Part shown: piece by piece, positions 34,812 through 43,338 of the stretch | How the letters are laid out: every line of letters starts with the position of its first letter | Position numbering within the stretch: the first letter of the stretch is position 1 | Source: DUQX01 sp050948825 | Lineage (GTDB): Bacteria > Bacillota > Dethiobacteria > DTU022 > UBA8154 | Direction of reading: 5' to 3' | Assembly: GCA_050948825.1 (NCBI GenBank) | Contig: JBMNEO010000003.1 | Location: 186,001-250,000, forward strand | Length of the DNA stretch: 64,000 nt | Notes under the pieces: generated by a model | Databases searched by the model: none | What the model was told of the DNA's origin: nothing | Seen by the model: the letters and a program-made list of their open reading frames with translations, nothing else | Made by a program: the position numbers and the translations under genes

Positions 34812-35627
34812 TCAACGCAAACCGCCGGTTTTAAGGGCTACGATTTGCCGGAATATCTTATCCCCTTCCCGGTGGTAGGATACCATGCGCGTCTCCACAT
34901 TAAATGTCCGCTGCATGTTCTTTTCGGAGAGGACTTCTTCCGGCCGGCCTACAGCTGCAAACCTGCAGCTGTCCATCAGGGCAACCGTAGTGGGTATATC
35001 GTTATTGGAAAAATAAAAAGCGTGATTGGGAAAATGCGTGGCCATCAGGATTGACATCCCCGTTTCCCTGACCAGTTGAACAACAGTTTCCATTATAATA
35101 AGCTCATGGCGAAAATCCAGGTGCGCGGTGGGTTCATCCATGAGCATAACCGGCGTCTCCTGCGCCAGAGCCCGGGCAATCATCACCAGCTGCAGTTCCC
35201 CGCCGCTCAGCTGGGTATAGAGCTTCCCGCTCAAGCATTGGATACCGATCTTTTTCATGGCATCTTCGGCAGCGGCATAATCATCTTCCGTCGGCGAAGT
35301 AAACATACCGACATAAGCAGCCCGTCCCATTAAAACAACCTCTTTTACTGTATAAGGAAACGTTTTCTCATGAAGCTGCGGGACGTAGGCCATTCGACGG
35401 GCTGTTTCGGCAGGGCGCAGGGTGCCGGCATCCCTGCCCTCCAGATAGATACTGCCTCTGGGGGCCTTTAGCGTACCCAGCACACATTCCAGCAGGGTTG
35501 ATTTTCCACAACCGTTAGGGCCGAAGAGGCAGAAAATCTCCCCCCTGTGAATTTTGAAACTGATATTCTCCAGAACTCTGCGGTTACCGTAACTGAAAGA
35601 CAAGTTTCTGATTTCTACCAGCGCCAC
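34812..35627 (-). CDS. ABC transporter ATPase, copy A
   Basis: About 271 residues with Walker A GPNGCGKST, Q-loop YVPQLHE, signature LSGGELQL, Walker B VMLMDEPTAHLD and H-loop MATHFPNHA. It is a close paralogue of copy B. The GTG at 35627 starts 2 nt after the permease stop and has AAGGAGGGGG 9 nt upstream; the long upstream frame overlaps the permease. It powers the importer with permease A. Confidence 0.93.
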   Translation of the reverse strand: MALVEIRNLSFSYGNRRVLENISFKIHRGEIFCLFGPNGCGKSTLLECVLGTLKAPRGSIYLEGRDAGTLRPAETARRMAYVPQLHEKTFPYTVKEVVLMGRAAYVGMFTSPTEDDYAAAEDAMKKIGIQCLSGKLYTQLSGGELQLVMIARALAQETPVMLMDEPTAHLDFRHELIIMETVVQLVRETGMSILMATHFPNHAFYFSNNDIPTTVALMDSCRFAAVGRPEEVLSEKNMQRTFNVETRMVSYHREGDKIFRQIVALKTGGLR

Positions 35628-35629
35628 AG

Positions 35630-36643
35630 TTACCAGCCCCCTCCTTTGGTCTTTTTTAACAGGTAAACAAAAAAAGGGCCGCCCAGGAGAGAGGTTAAAA
35701 TGCTCAGGGGAATTTCCGATCCGGAAACAGTCCTGGCCAGTAAGTCCACCAGCAGCAGGAAACAAGCACCCAGGGAAATACTGACCGGTACCAGCAGTTT
35801 ATGGTCGTTGCCGATGAGCATGCGGCCGATATGGGGGATAACCAGGCCCACCCAGCCAATAATCCCGCTGACACAGACCGCACCGGCAGTGGCCATTGTA
35901 GCGCAGGCCAGGACCAATCCCTTGGCTGTGGTAGTATTAACACCGAGAGCGCGCGCTTCGCGTTCGCCCATGGAAAGCACGTTAATCTGCCAGCGAACGG
36001 CATATAGGCCGGCCATCCCTGCGGCCATGGGAAACCCTGCCACCATCAAGTCGCTGTAGCGGGCGGAGGCTAGGCTGCCCATCAGCCAGAAAACAATGGC
36101 GGGCAACTGCTCATATGGATCCGCGATATACTTGACCAGTGAAACAAGCGCTGAAAAGACAGAAGAAACAATTATACCACCCAGAACCAGCGTAATGGTG
36201 GGCATGGCATTGTAAAAACGTCCAATGAGATAACTGAGCACCACGGCCAGAACTCCGAAGGCAAAAGCAAAAACATAAACAAGCGCGGTATTATTGAAAA
36301 GGACAATGGCCAGCGACGCGCCGAAACCGGCACCTGCGCTGACCCCCAGCGTTCCCGAGCTGACCAGCGGGTTGCGGAATAAACCCTGAAAGGCAGTACC
36401 GCTTACTGCCAGGGCTGCACCGACAAAAACACCCAGCAGCGCTCGTGGCAGCCGGATATCCCAGACAATCACTTCATATGTATCCGGAAAAAGTCCGGTA
36501 TACCCCCATAAACGGTACCACAATATTTTAACGATATCAGACAGCGGCAGCGGATAGCGGCCAATAGCCAGCGATATTAACACTATAGCACACGGCGCCA
36601 GTATTAAAATTAAAAATAAACCTTTTCTCCGGATTTCCCTCAC
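35630..36643 (-). CDS. ABC transporter permease, copy A (FecCD/BtuC family)
   Basis: 337 residues with nine to ten predicted membrane helices and FecCD signatures (LPRALLGVFVGAALAVSG, GTLGVSAGAGFGASL, GIIGWVGLVIPHIGRML). It is paralogous to copy B. The start is a GTG at 36643 with a weak ribosome site. It lies 30 nt after the TrmO-FmdE gene, supporting one transcript. Confidence 0.92.
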   Translation of the reverse strand: MREIRRKGLFLILILAPCAIVLISLAIGRYPLPLSDIVKILWYRLWGYTGLFPDTYEVIVWDIRLPRALLGVFVGAALAVSGTAFQGLFRNPLVSSGTLGVSAGAGFGASLAIVLFNNTALVYVFAFAFGVLAVVLSYLIGRFYNAMPTITLVLGGIIVSSVFSALVSLVKYIADPYEQLPAIVFWLMGSLASARYSDLMVAGFPMAAGMAGLYAVRWQINVLSMGEREARALGVNTTTAKGLVLACATMATAGAVCVSGIIGWVGLVIPHIGRMLIGNDHKLLVPVSISLGACFLLLVDLLARTVSGSEIPLSILTSLLGGPFFVYLLKKTKGGGW

Positions 36644-36673
36644 CTGATTCGATTAAGTTTGTTATTATTTATA

Positions 36674-37480
36674 CTATTTGGAAATGCCCGGTTCTTCTGT
36701 GATTATAAAGACCTCTTCATCAGGTAAGCCCTGCAGCTCTTCCAAAGAAAACCTTTTTTTCACGCTGAACTTCAGCACTTTTTCATCTCTGGTAAAAATT
36801 ACTTTATCCATGTCTGCTTCGCAGAAGGTAAAGCGGGGGGGATTGGCCAGCCTGGCCCTGGTAATCCCCTGGATCACGTCGGCCAGTTCCCGGGAACCTG
36901 TTACCGATACCGTCACAGCAGGGTTAAGCAGATGCCCCAGGTGTGTTTCCGCCGTCAGGCAGATACGCAGCCCTGTTTCCAGGGCTGCCGAATCCTCACC
37001 GTGATGGCGCAAAGCCAGCTTATGCATGAGGCTGCGGCGTACAGGCTCTTCTTTGGGTTTTATGTACGGGGTCAGAGGTGAAAAAATACTGTCCTGCTCG
37101 TAGTATGGCTTGATATCCAGCACCGGCGTCCCCTCCACGGCATCAAGGCCGGTTACATAAAGCCGGTTTCCCTCAACTTTATCAAGGGAAACCAGGGTAA
37201 TGGCCACCGGATTGGGCCTTTTATTGCAACGCAGGCCAAAAACCCCGAATTTGACCGGCTCGGGCTCCATAATATGGGGCATCGTTTGCAATACATCCCG
37301 TTCGGACCTGTCAAACCAGCAAATAATCCAGATATGGGAATTTTCTTCGATGCGCTGCAGCGCGGGGATATATTCTTCTTTTAACTCTATGACCGCGTTT
37401 TCGCCTTCCATGGGCATGGAACTAATATCATCCACCGGAGTTTTTACTGCTCCTATAGGGTTGATACGAATCTCTTCCAT
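36674..37480 (-). CDS. trmO: TrmO (TsaA/YaeB) protein with degenerate FmdE-like C-terminal domain
   Basis: About 268 residues. The first ~145 form a TrmO beta-barrel: IEENSHIWIICWFDRS, KFGVFGLRCNKRPNPVAIT and GTPVLDIKPYYEQDS. TrmO uses S-adenosylmethionine to methylate t6A37 of tRNA in other bacteria. The C-terminal ~120 residues match the FmdE pattern (HHGEDSAALETGLRICLTAE, ADVIQGITRARLANPPRFTF, MDKVIF). However, the HGHxCPG metal motif is changed to HGEDSAA, losing key ligands. AGAGGTG lies 6 nt before the ATG at 37480. It heads the operon containing both importers, so a role in metal or cofactor trafficking is suspected. Confidence 0.82.
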   Translation of the reverse strand: MEEIRINPIGAVKTPVDDISSMPMEGENAVIELKEEYIPALQRIEENSHIWIICWFDRSERDVLQTMPHIMEPEPVKFGVFGLRCNKRPNPVAITLVSLDKVEGNRLYVTGLDAVEGTPVLDIKPYYEQDSIFSPLTPYIKPKEEPVRRSLMHKLALRHHGEDSAALETGLRICLTAETHLGHLLNPAVTVSVTGSRELADVIQGITRARLANPPRFTFCEADMDKVIFTRDEKVLKFSVKKRFSLEELQGLPDEEVFIITEEPGISK

Positions 37481-37536
37481 CCAATTCACCTCTTTAATTA
37501 ATCTCATTTAAATATTGATGAAAGCGCTAAGCCAAT

Positions 37537-37558
37537 GATATGTATATATATGCATATC
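37537..37558. promoter_or_regulatory. 22-bp palindrome upstream of the TrmO-ABC operon
   Basis: GATATG (37537-37542) and CATATC (37553-37558) flank a TA-repeat centre; the whole 22 bp is symmetrical except one mismatched position pair. A further CATATC-type half-site lies at about 37571-37576. It sits between a TATAAT-like -10 (about 37580-37590) and the trmO start. Confidence 0.55.
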
Positions 37559-37614
37559 GACCACAAATTTCATATCCAAAGATATTATAACAAAAATTAT
37601 AACCGAAATAAAAA

Positions 37615-37845
37615 CTATTTGTCAAAATTTTTACCGTCAAAATAATAAATTGTTGTAGTGGTTTCAGCCTCTCCTTTTGGAGTTACCGGCATCATCGTCC
37701 TACCATTTACAATTTGAGGGGGAACATCCAGCTCGATTTCCCGGCCGTTTACATACAGCTTTACTGGGTTTGAAGCAAACGCTCCAGCAGCAAGTGCAAC
37801 AAATATTAGAACGGTGAAACCAATAATTGCTAATCTATTCTTCAT
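37615..37845 (-). CDS. Short secreted stalk-domain fragment
   Basis: 76 residues. A signal peptide (AIIGFTVLIFVALAAGAFA) precedes a single copper-amine-oxidase N-terminal-like motif (VKLYVNGREIELDVPPQIVNGRTMMPV) that ends before the usual RFIAEALG part and is replaced by a Thr-rich tail. AAGGAG lies 10 nt before the ATG. It is either a truncated relic of a longer surface protein or a deliberately short one. Confidence 0.65.
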   Translation of the reverse strand: MKNRLAIIGFTVLIFVALAAGAFASNPVKLYVNGREIELDVPPQIVNGRTMMPVTPKGEAETTTTIYYFDGKNFDK

Positions 37846-38207
37846 TAATTTAATACTCCTTCTTTTTAATCCTTGCCCGTTTTCTTTAAAATCTCTTCAG
37901 GAATTTCTTTAATGTAACCAAAAAATAAAATGGCTGAAACATCTGTGTAATATTGCTCACTTATTATATTAATAGTTGACCCCCTCTTAATATATATTTT
38001 TTAAGCGGCCTGATTGGGCCGCTTATTTATTCTTCAGCGCCGCACCTATTTTTTATGCATAATACTAATGTGCTTAAGCTGTCTGCTCTTGATAAAGAAA
38101 AATTTCGTCAGAACAATCATATCAACAGGCAGAAACACGGCATTTAAGATACCGGTTCCTGCCTGTTTTTTTAAGAGAGTACTATCGACATTTTGTATAT
38201 TAATTGT
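37846..38207. other. Non-coding stretch with two hairpins
   Basis: Hairpin one is AAGCGGCC/GGCCGCTT (38003-38024), with Ts before and after. Hairpin two pairs ACAGGCAG with CTGCCTGT (about 38129-38166) and is followed by seven Ts on the plus strand, a rightward terminator. No rightward gene precedes it, so a short untranslated RNA ending there is possible. A 65-codon frame over this stretch lacks a ribosome site and was not called. Confidence 0.45.
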
Positions 38208-40241
38208 TTAGAGGACGTACAAACGATAAATCTTACCGTCGCGCAGTTCAATTTCTACATCCTCATAGGTATGCAGGTCACGGATTCGTATACTTGAACC
38301 ATCATAATCCCGCAGGTAAGCATCATCAGCAAAGTCAAACCGGAAAACGGAACCGTTTGATTGTTCAATTGTTAATTGCCCCCGGTAATCATCAATGCGT
38401 ATTATTTCGCCTTCTATCCAGGTGTTTTGGTCTTCGATTACTTCAATCCCGATTACTGTATCGTCAACAACCGTTAACTCTACCTCGGCCCCGATGATCA
38501 CCTCGTCCAGATATATTCTTGCCCCGTCACGGCGTACCTGCACGTTACGGCCTAAATCATATTCCATAGTACGTATTCCTCTTTGAATAGTAATTATTTC
38601 ATCTGAAAGATCCAAATTGGTAACTATGCCCCGGTATTCCCTGTCCGCCTCTCTGCCAAGCACTTCTATTTCTAGCACATCATCATATCGATCAAGCCAC
38701 AGGCGTACTTTATCCCCTTCTTCTATGTCTTGTAAATCAAGGGTTTTCTTATCCCGGGTTACCAGGACGTCATCAGTAATAAAATAGGTGCCTTCCCGTC
38801 CCCTGTCATCCTCGATAGTGATCCTGGGGGTGTGTGTAGTCCTAATCTGCACCACTACCCCCTCCTCATCACCCTGTCTGGTATCCAGAGTCACTGCATC
38901 AACTAAATCGTCATCGTTCAGACGCAACTCCACCCAGCCGCCCTTTTGAACATCATCCAAATCCAAACGGATGCCGTCCGCATCACGTACGGTCACACGA
39001 TCTGCAAAATCAAAACTGGCCGAATAGCCATCCGCATCCTTTATAGTAATATCATCGGAATTAACGGAAATCACTTCACCAAAAACCTTGTACGGCTCAT
39101 CAAGCACCCGCACTTCAACAACTTTTGAACCTGACCGGACCAGTTCTACGCGCGCCCCGCGGCTGAAATCTCCGTAACCTGCCGGGCGGTTCCCCTGATA
39201 AAACCGTGTTGATGTACTAAAAAACACCTCGGCATGATTACCGTTATCGTATCGTACAGTAAAATGGTCCCAGTACTTGTTAACTACATATGCCTCCCGG
39301 TAAATGTCTTTATCATTATCTTCATCCTCTTCCTCTTCCTCCTCATCATCATCCAAATGCCCCGATTTGGGCGGAGCACCGGCCACCTTATCGCTTGTAT
39401 ATGCAAGGAAAATTACCTTATGGTCACTATCAAGAACTACCCGAACATTTTCACCGGTAAAAAGGCTAAAAAGTGATCCTTTCTGGTTACTACGATAAAT
39501 TAAATAAGAACTGGCTAAATTGTAAGTACGTTCACCGGCCACCGTCCTCAAACTCACCTTGTTCGCATCGCTAGATCGCAATTCAGCCACAAAATCCCTT
39601 CCGGGGCAGGGATCAGCCAGCTCTAAATCAAGTATCTTGGTCATTAATGAGGCCATCTCTGCCCGGGTCACAGCCCTCATCGGCTCAAAACGGTTTCCCG
39701 GTACGCCTTGCATAATTCCCTCCCTGATCACCGCTGCAACATAATGATAATACGATAACGGAATCTGTTCGCTGTCAGCAAAAGCAATCTTCGAATTGTC
39801 GATATCAAGATTCAGCGCCCTGGCAATAAACATGGCCACGTTTAGCCGTGTTGCCGGTTCCCGGAAGGACATGTCCACCAGATCTGTAAGACTAATCCAA
39901 CTATCCTTCACTCCTAAAGCAATCGAACCCTTTGCCCAGGCACCAATATCCAACGGGGGCAGGCCAAGATTTTCCCAGTCAAGCCTCCCGGCTTCTTCCT
40001 TCTTCCCTAACGTGTTCACCAGCATTACCACTGTTTCCTGCAGGCTAACCTCATTCCGGGGCCTAAACGTTCCGTCGGAGTAGCCCGATACTAAACCAAG
40101 GGCGCTGATCCGAGCTATAGTTTCCTCCGCCCAGTACCCTTTCGTATCACTGAACTCGTAAACGCCGTCAGCTGCAGCAGTGCCGGCCCAACAAATCAAC
40201 AAACAAAACAACATAAAACTCACAATGACCTTATTTCTCAA
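38208..40241 (-). CDS. S-layer homology (SLH) domain surface protein
   Basis: 677 residues. A signal peptide ends AGTAAAD near residue 25. Three SLH repeats follow (FSDTKGYWAEETIARISALGLVSGYSDGTFRPR; a middle, weaker one; then EGIMQGVPGNRFEPMRAVTRAEMASLM) to about residue 215. A very acidic tract (DDDEEEEEEDEDNDKD) follows. The last ~370 residues contain repeated ~60-residue beta-units (VFGEVISVNSDDITIKDADG, YRGIVTNLDLSDEIITIQRG, WIEGEIIRIDDYRGQLTIEQ). SLH repeats bind secondary cell-wall polymer. The start is TTG at 40241, with GAGGAGG 8 nt upstream. Confidence 0.9.
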   Translation of the reverse strand: MRNKVIVSFMLFCLLICWAGTAAADGVYEFSDTKGYWAEETIARISALGLVSGYSDGTFRPRNEVSLQETVVMLVNTLGKKEEAGRLDWENLGLPPLDIGAWAKGSIALGVKDSWISLTDLVDMSFREPATRLNVAMFIARALNLDIDNSKIAFADSEQIPLSYYHYVAAVIREGIMQGVPGNRFEPMRAVTRAEMASLMTKILDLELADPCPGRDFVAELRSSDANKVSLRTVAGERTYNLASSYLIYRSNQKGSLFSLFTGENVRVVLDSDHKVIFLAYTSDKVAGAPPKSGHLDDDEEEEEEDEDNDKDIYREAYVVNKYWDHFTVRYDNGNHAEVFFSTSTRFYQGNRPAGYGDFSRGARVELVRSGSKVVEVRVLDEPYKVFGEVISVNSDDITIKDADGYSASFDFADRVTVRDADGIRLDLDDVQKGGWVELRLNDDDLVDAVTLDTRQGDEEGVVVQIRTTHTPRITIEDDRGREGTYFITDDVLVTRDKKTLDLQDIEEGDKVRLWLDRYDDVLEIEVLGREADREYRGIVTNLDLSDEIITIQRGIRTMEYDLGRNVQVRRDGARIYLDEVIIGAEVELTVVDDTVIGIEVIEDQNTWIEGEIIRIDDYRGQLTIEQSNGSVFRFDFADDAYLRDYDGSSIRIRDLHTYEDVEIELRDGKIYRLYVL

Positions 40242-40446
40242 TTGCTATTCCTCCTCACCCAGATACTCATTCCTTTCTATTTTATTTATAATTAGCCATT
40301 TAAGATGAAATCCCTTCCAAAAGATCCATATCTTAAAAAAGGAGTTATATGTAATTATTGGAAAACGAAAGAAACAATGTGGATTAATTTTCCTTTAGGG
40401 CAACATATTTGTTAAAACTAACCTCATGCTAACACCCTTAAATTTA

Positions 40447-40495
40447 ATTTGGTTCTTGACAATTTTTTTTATTAATGTTAGAATTCGAACCAAAT
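40447..40495 (+). promoter_or_regulatory. marR-MATE promoter framed by an inverted repeat
   Basis: TTGACA (40456-40461) and TAGAAT (40479-40484) have a 17-bp spacer. The promoter is bracketed by perfect inverted 9-mers ATTTGGTTC (40447-40455) and GAACCAAAT (40487-40495), a likely autoregulatory operator of the MarR protein. Confidence 0.75.
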
Positions 40496-40527
40496 CATGT
40501 ATGCTCAGTGTGCTCAGGAGGGATCAT

Positions 40528-40965
40528 ATGTTTACCACGGAAGAAAAAATTGCGGAATTGATAGGTTCACTGCCGATGCATCTTGGTTCTTTATTGGCAG
40601 GAATCGAAATAAAAATACCGGTAAAATTAAATTTTAGTGAAGGGAAAACATTAATATTCCTTCATAAAAATGAAGGTAATCCTATGTCGGAATATAGTAA
40701 AAAAGTGGGGCTTACAAAAGGATCTTTCACAGCAGTTGCAGACCGTCTGGAGAAAAAGGGTCTTATTAAAAGGATAGCTGTAAGTGATGACAGAAGAAAA
40801 AATGCCTTAATCCTTACTAAAGAAGGAAAGAGCATTGCCAAAAAAATTGATCTCCTTTATAACCGGCATATTTCAAACAAAATAGCACAGTTAGAAGAAG
40901 AAGACATATACAAGCTAAAAAATGCTCTGGAAACTACAGTAGCAATTATGGAGAAAATAAGATAA
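40528..40965 (+). CDS. MarR-family transcriptional regulator
   Basis: 145 residues. The winged helix-turn-helix includes MSEYSKKVGLTKGSFTAVADRLEKKGLIKRI and the wing SDDRRKNALILTKEGK. The start ATG at 40528 has AGGAGGG 6 nt upstream; a frame upstream to 40426 overlaps the promoter and is rejected. The MATE exporter gene follows after about 30 nt, and the promoter is flanked by an inverted repeat. It probably represses this pair and is relieved by a toxic compound. Confidence 0.92.
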   Translation: MFTTEEKIAELIGSLPMHLGSLLAGIEIKIPVKLNFSEGKTLIFLHKNEGNPMSEYSKKVGLTKGSFTAVADRLEKKGLIKRIAVSDDRRKNALILTKEGKSIAKKIDLLYNRHISNKIAQLEEEDIYKLKNALETTVAIMEKIR

Positions 40966-40996
40966 TGTATTGAAAGTGAAGAAAGGAATGACCATC

Positions 40997-42412
40997 TTGA
41001 ATAAAACCACAAATATAAGCACACCCCGGGATCGGACCTCCATTTTAGAATCCATGCCTGTAAATCAAGCTATATGGACTTTAGCAATCCCCACCATGGT
41101 AGCCATGCTGATTCAAGTGATCTACAACATGACAGATACCTTTTTTATTGGCAAGTTGAATAATCCCAATATGGTTGCGGCGATCTCCCTCTCCCTGCCG
41201 ATTTTTATGATCGTTCAGGCTTTTGGCAACGTCTTTGCAACCGGTGGAGCTTCTTTAATTTCCAGGTTGCTGGGAAAAGGGGAAAGAGAAAAAGCCTGCC
41301 GGGCGGGAGCAGTTAGTTTCTGGTCATCTTTAACCGTCTGTGTTTTTGTTTCCCTCCTCGTCTTTCTATTTGTGGAGCCCATTTTAATGTTCTGCGGGGC
41401 AAGCGAGAATACGATCGGTTTTGGGAAAAGCTATTTATCCATTATGTTGCTGGGAAGCCCATTAATCGGGATCAAAATGACACTGGCAGGATTGCTGCGT
41501 TCCGAAGGTGCCACGAGAGAAGCGATGGTTGGATTGATGAGCGGTTCCATATTGAATATCCTTCTGGATCCGGTATTTATTTTCTTATTTGATATGGATG
41601 TTGCCGGGGCTGCTATAGCAACGGTGATAGGCAATATTGTCGGCTTTATGTATCTGTTATCTTTTTATTTAAAGAAAAAAGGTATCATCTCAATCTCTGC
41701 GAAGTATTACAGTTTTAACCTCCGGGTATATGCAGATATCTTTAAAATCGGTATACCTGCATCGGTCGGCATGGCGCTGATGAGCACAGGTTTTGCCGTG
41801 GCAAATATTTATGCAGCCGGTTTTGGAGACGATGTAGTGGCTGCCAACGGCGTGGTTATGCGGAGTTCTAATATTGCAGTAATGCTTATCATGGGGCTGG
41901 GTCATGGATGTCAGCCTCTTATGGGATACAGTTACGGTGCCGGGCTATACGACCGTCTAATGGAGGTAATAAAAAGAGCTATTACCATCGGTACCGTGGT
42001 CAGCGGGAGCTTTGCGGTCTTCTTTTTCTTTTTTTCCGACTTTACAATTCAGATTTTCATAAATGACCCCAGAGTAATTGAACTGGGAGTTAAAATCATT
42101 CGCTTGCTAGCACTGGCTATGCCTGTTTTAGGAGTTCAGGTAATACTGATGACCATGTTTCAATCGCTTGGAAAAACAGTGGAATCCTTGATCATCTCCC
42201 TCGGCAGGCAAGGTTTGTTTTATATTCCTGCTCTGGTGATTTTTAGCACTTCATGGGGATTTAACGGGTTTATTTTTGCCCTGCCTTTTGCAGACGTTGT
42301 CACGACAATACTTTCATCAACACTTTTTCTTCTTATGAAGAAAAAGCTATTCGATCCTTCGAAAAAAGAAAAAATGATAGAAAACAAATGTCCAACATTT
42401 ACAGGGATATGA
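40997..42412 (+). CDS. MATE-family multidrug/sodium antiporter
   Basis: About 471 residues with twelve membrane helices. MATE hallmarks are MPVNQAIWTLAIPTMVAMLIQVIYNMTDTFFIG, GGASLISRLLGKGE and the second-half counterpart GLGHGCQPLMGYSYGAG. It exports cationic compounds using an ion gradient. A TTG at 40997 has AAAGGA with a 9-nt spacer; ATG 40988 directly abuts that ribosome site and TTG 40970 precedes it, so TTG 40997 is preferred. It forms an operon with the marR gene. Confidence 0.9.
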   Translation: MNKTTNISTPRDRTSILESMPVNQAIWTLAIPTMVAMLIQVIYNMTDTFFIGKLNNPNMVAAISLSLPIFMIVQAFGNVFATGGASLISRLLGKGEREKACRAGAVSFWSSLTVCVFVSLLVFLFVEPILMFCGASENTIGFGKSYLSIMLLGSPLIGIKMTLAGLLRSEGATREAMVGLMSGSILNILLDPVFIFLFDMDVAGAAIATVIGNIVGFMYLLSFYLKKKGIISISAKYYSFNLRVYADIFKIGIPASVGMALMSTGFAVANIYAAGFGDDVVAANGVVMRSSNIAVMLIMGLGHGCQPLMGYSYGAGLYDRLMEVIKRAITIGTVVSGSFAVFFFFFSDFTIQIFINDPRVIELGVKIIRLLALAMPVLGVQVILMTMFQSLGKTVESLIISLGRQGLFYIPALVIFSTSWGFNGFIFALPFADVVTTILSSTLFLLMKKKLFDPSKKEKMIENKCPTFTGI

Positions 42413-42480
42413 GCAAGGCCAAGTTTAATAAAAGCTTGCTAGACGGTAAATATCTTCTAAAGTAGCCAGCATTGTGCCGT

Positions 42481-42517
42481 GCAAGATAACAAGATAAGGG
42501 ACGGTTCTTGTTCTTGC
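42481..42517 (+). repeat. Dispersed repeat, GGGACGGTTCTT type (copy 1)
   Basis: The core GGGACGGTTCTT is at 42498-42509. GCAAGA and ACAAGA on the left pair with TCTTGT and TCTTGC on the right to form a hairpin. The same core occurs at 42551 and 42592 (reverse), 44640 and 48876 (reverse). Confidence 0.8.
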
Positions 42518-42529
42518 TTTTATTTATTT

Positions 42530-42611
42530 GAAGATTAAGTACGCAAGTCAAAGAACCGTCCCTTAATTTGGAAGATTAAGTACGCAAGTCAAAGAACCGT
42601 CCCTTAATTTG
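42530..42611 (-). repeat. Two exact 41-bp tandem copies containing the reverse core
   Basis: Units 42530-42570 and 42571-42611 are identical. Each holds AAGAACCGTCCC, the reverse complement of the dispersed-repeat core. Confidence 0.92.
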
Positions 42612-42617
42612 TCTTAA

Positions 42618-42788
42618 TTTGTCTGTTATCTAGGGAATGGAGAAGAAAAGAGCATTGCCCTATTAAGCGATATTCCTGTTCAGGGAGAGTTTCTTTTAGG
42701 CGCATCGGATGAAGTCATTCTGCGTTGCCTAAAGAATGCAGGGGAAACATCCTATCTTTGGAAAACCCAAAAGGAGGAAACGATCTGA
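42618..42788 (+). pseudogene. Unidentified gene fragment (C-terminal part)
   Basis: An open frame without a start reads GEEKSIALLSDIPVQGEFLL, then GASDEVILRCLKNAGE and ends at TGA 42786-42788. It has protein-like composition and good codons but I cannot name the family. It begins right after the tandem repeats, as though they replaced its front. Confidence 0.4.
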
Positions 42789-42998
42789 AAAAGCTGGGGG
42801 AATAGTAAGATTTGGGGGACAGTTGGGAGATTTGCCTTACTCTATGCAGTCACTTATACTACTATCGCCATAGTTTTTTTAAACATCCAGAAAGCAATGC
42901 CTATATCATTGCGGGTTGGACTGGACTTCTAGGAACTGTGATGCCGGCATCCGATGCGGCTGACAATACCAACGCCAACACCAATGGCACTACCCTTC
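42789..42998. other. Non-coding or decayed DNA
   Basis: About 210 nt between two gene remnants. A 76-codon open frame over 42812-43042 has no ribosome site and no recognisable family, so it is left out. Confidence 0.4.
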
Positions 42999-43338
42999 TT
43001 AAACCGATTTTTGCCACACTTCGGGCTGGTAGCTCACGGTAGCCAGTTTACCGTTGCGGACGATGGGGATTTTGTAGAGTTTGGGATTTTTCGGGAGGAT
43101 TTCCTCTCTGAGGGCTGCTTCCTTTGATATGCTGAAGGTTCAACCCCCTGTATTCGGGTGGAATTCTGGTTGAACAGATTTTCCAAACCAACTGCATTCT
43201 TTACGCTTGGGAGATCACCCTTGCTCAGTCCGTATTAAAAAGGTCAACAGCTTGAAATTTTATATTTCTCTCTTTGAAAAATCGATCTGCTTTTTTTGTG
43301 TCGAAGCATTTTGCTGCGCCGAATATTTGAATGCCCAT
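42999..43338 (-). pseudogene. ArsC/Spx-like (glutaredoxin-fold) pseudogene with several frameshifts
   Basis: The frame opens with an AGGAG-preceded ATG at 43338 (MGIQIFGAAKCFDTKKADRF, Cys without partner). It stops at NTD, then resumes in other frames as LPSVKNAVGLENLFNQNSTR, NLQHIKGSSPQR and EEILPKNPKLYKIPIVRNGK to the end PEVWQKSV. Together these make one ArsC-like protein of ~115 residues with at least three disruptions. Confidence 0.82.

Noticed and set aside
37481..37614. Cobalamin or molybdenum-cofactor riboswitch before the transporter operon
   Set aside because: I looked for the B12-box and Moco core sequences and found neither; the leader is short and AT-rich.
38014..38211. 65-codon rightward frame
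   Set aside because: No ribosome site, and it spans two terminator-like hairpins.
39234..39498. Rightward frames over the S-layer gene with Ser-rich repeats
   Set aside because: They are antisense readings of the acidic Glu/Asp tract.
42812..43042. 76-codon rightward frame between remnants
   Set aside because: It overlaps the end of the ArsC-like pseudogene on the other strand and has no ribosome site or family.
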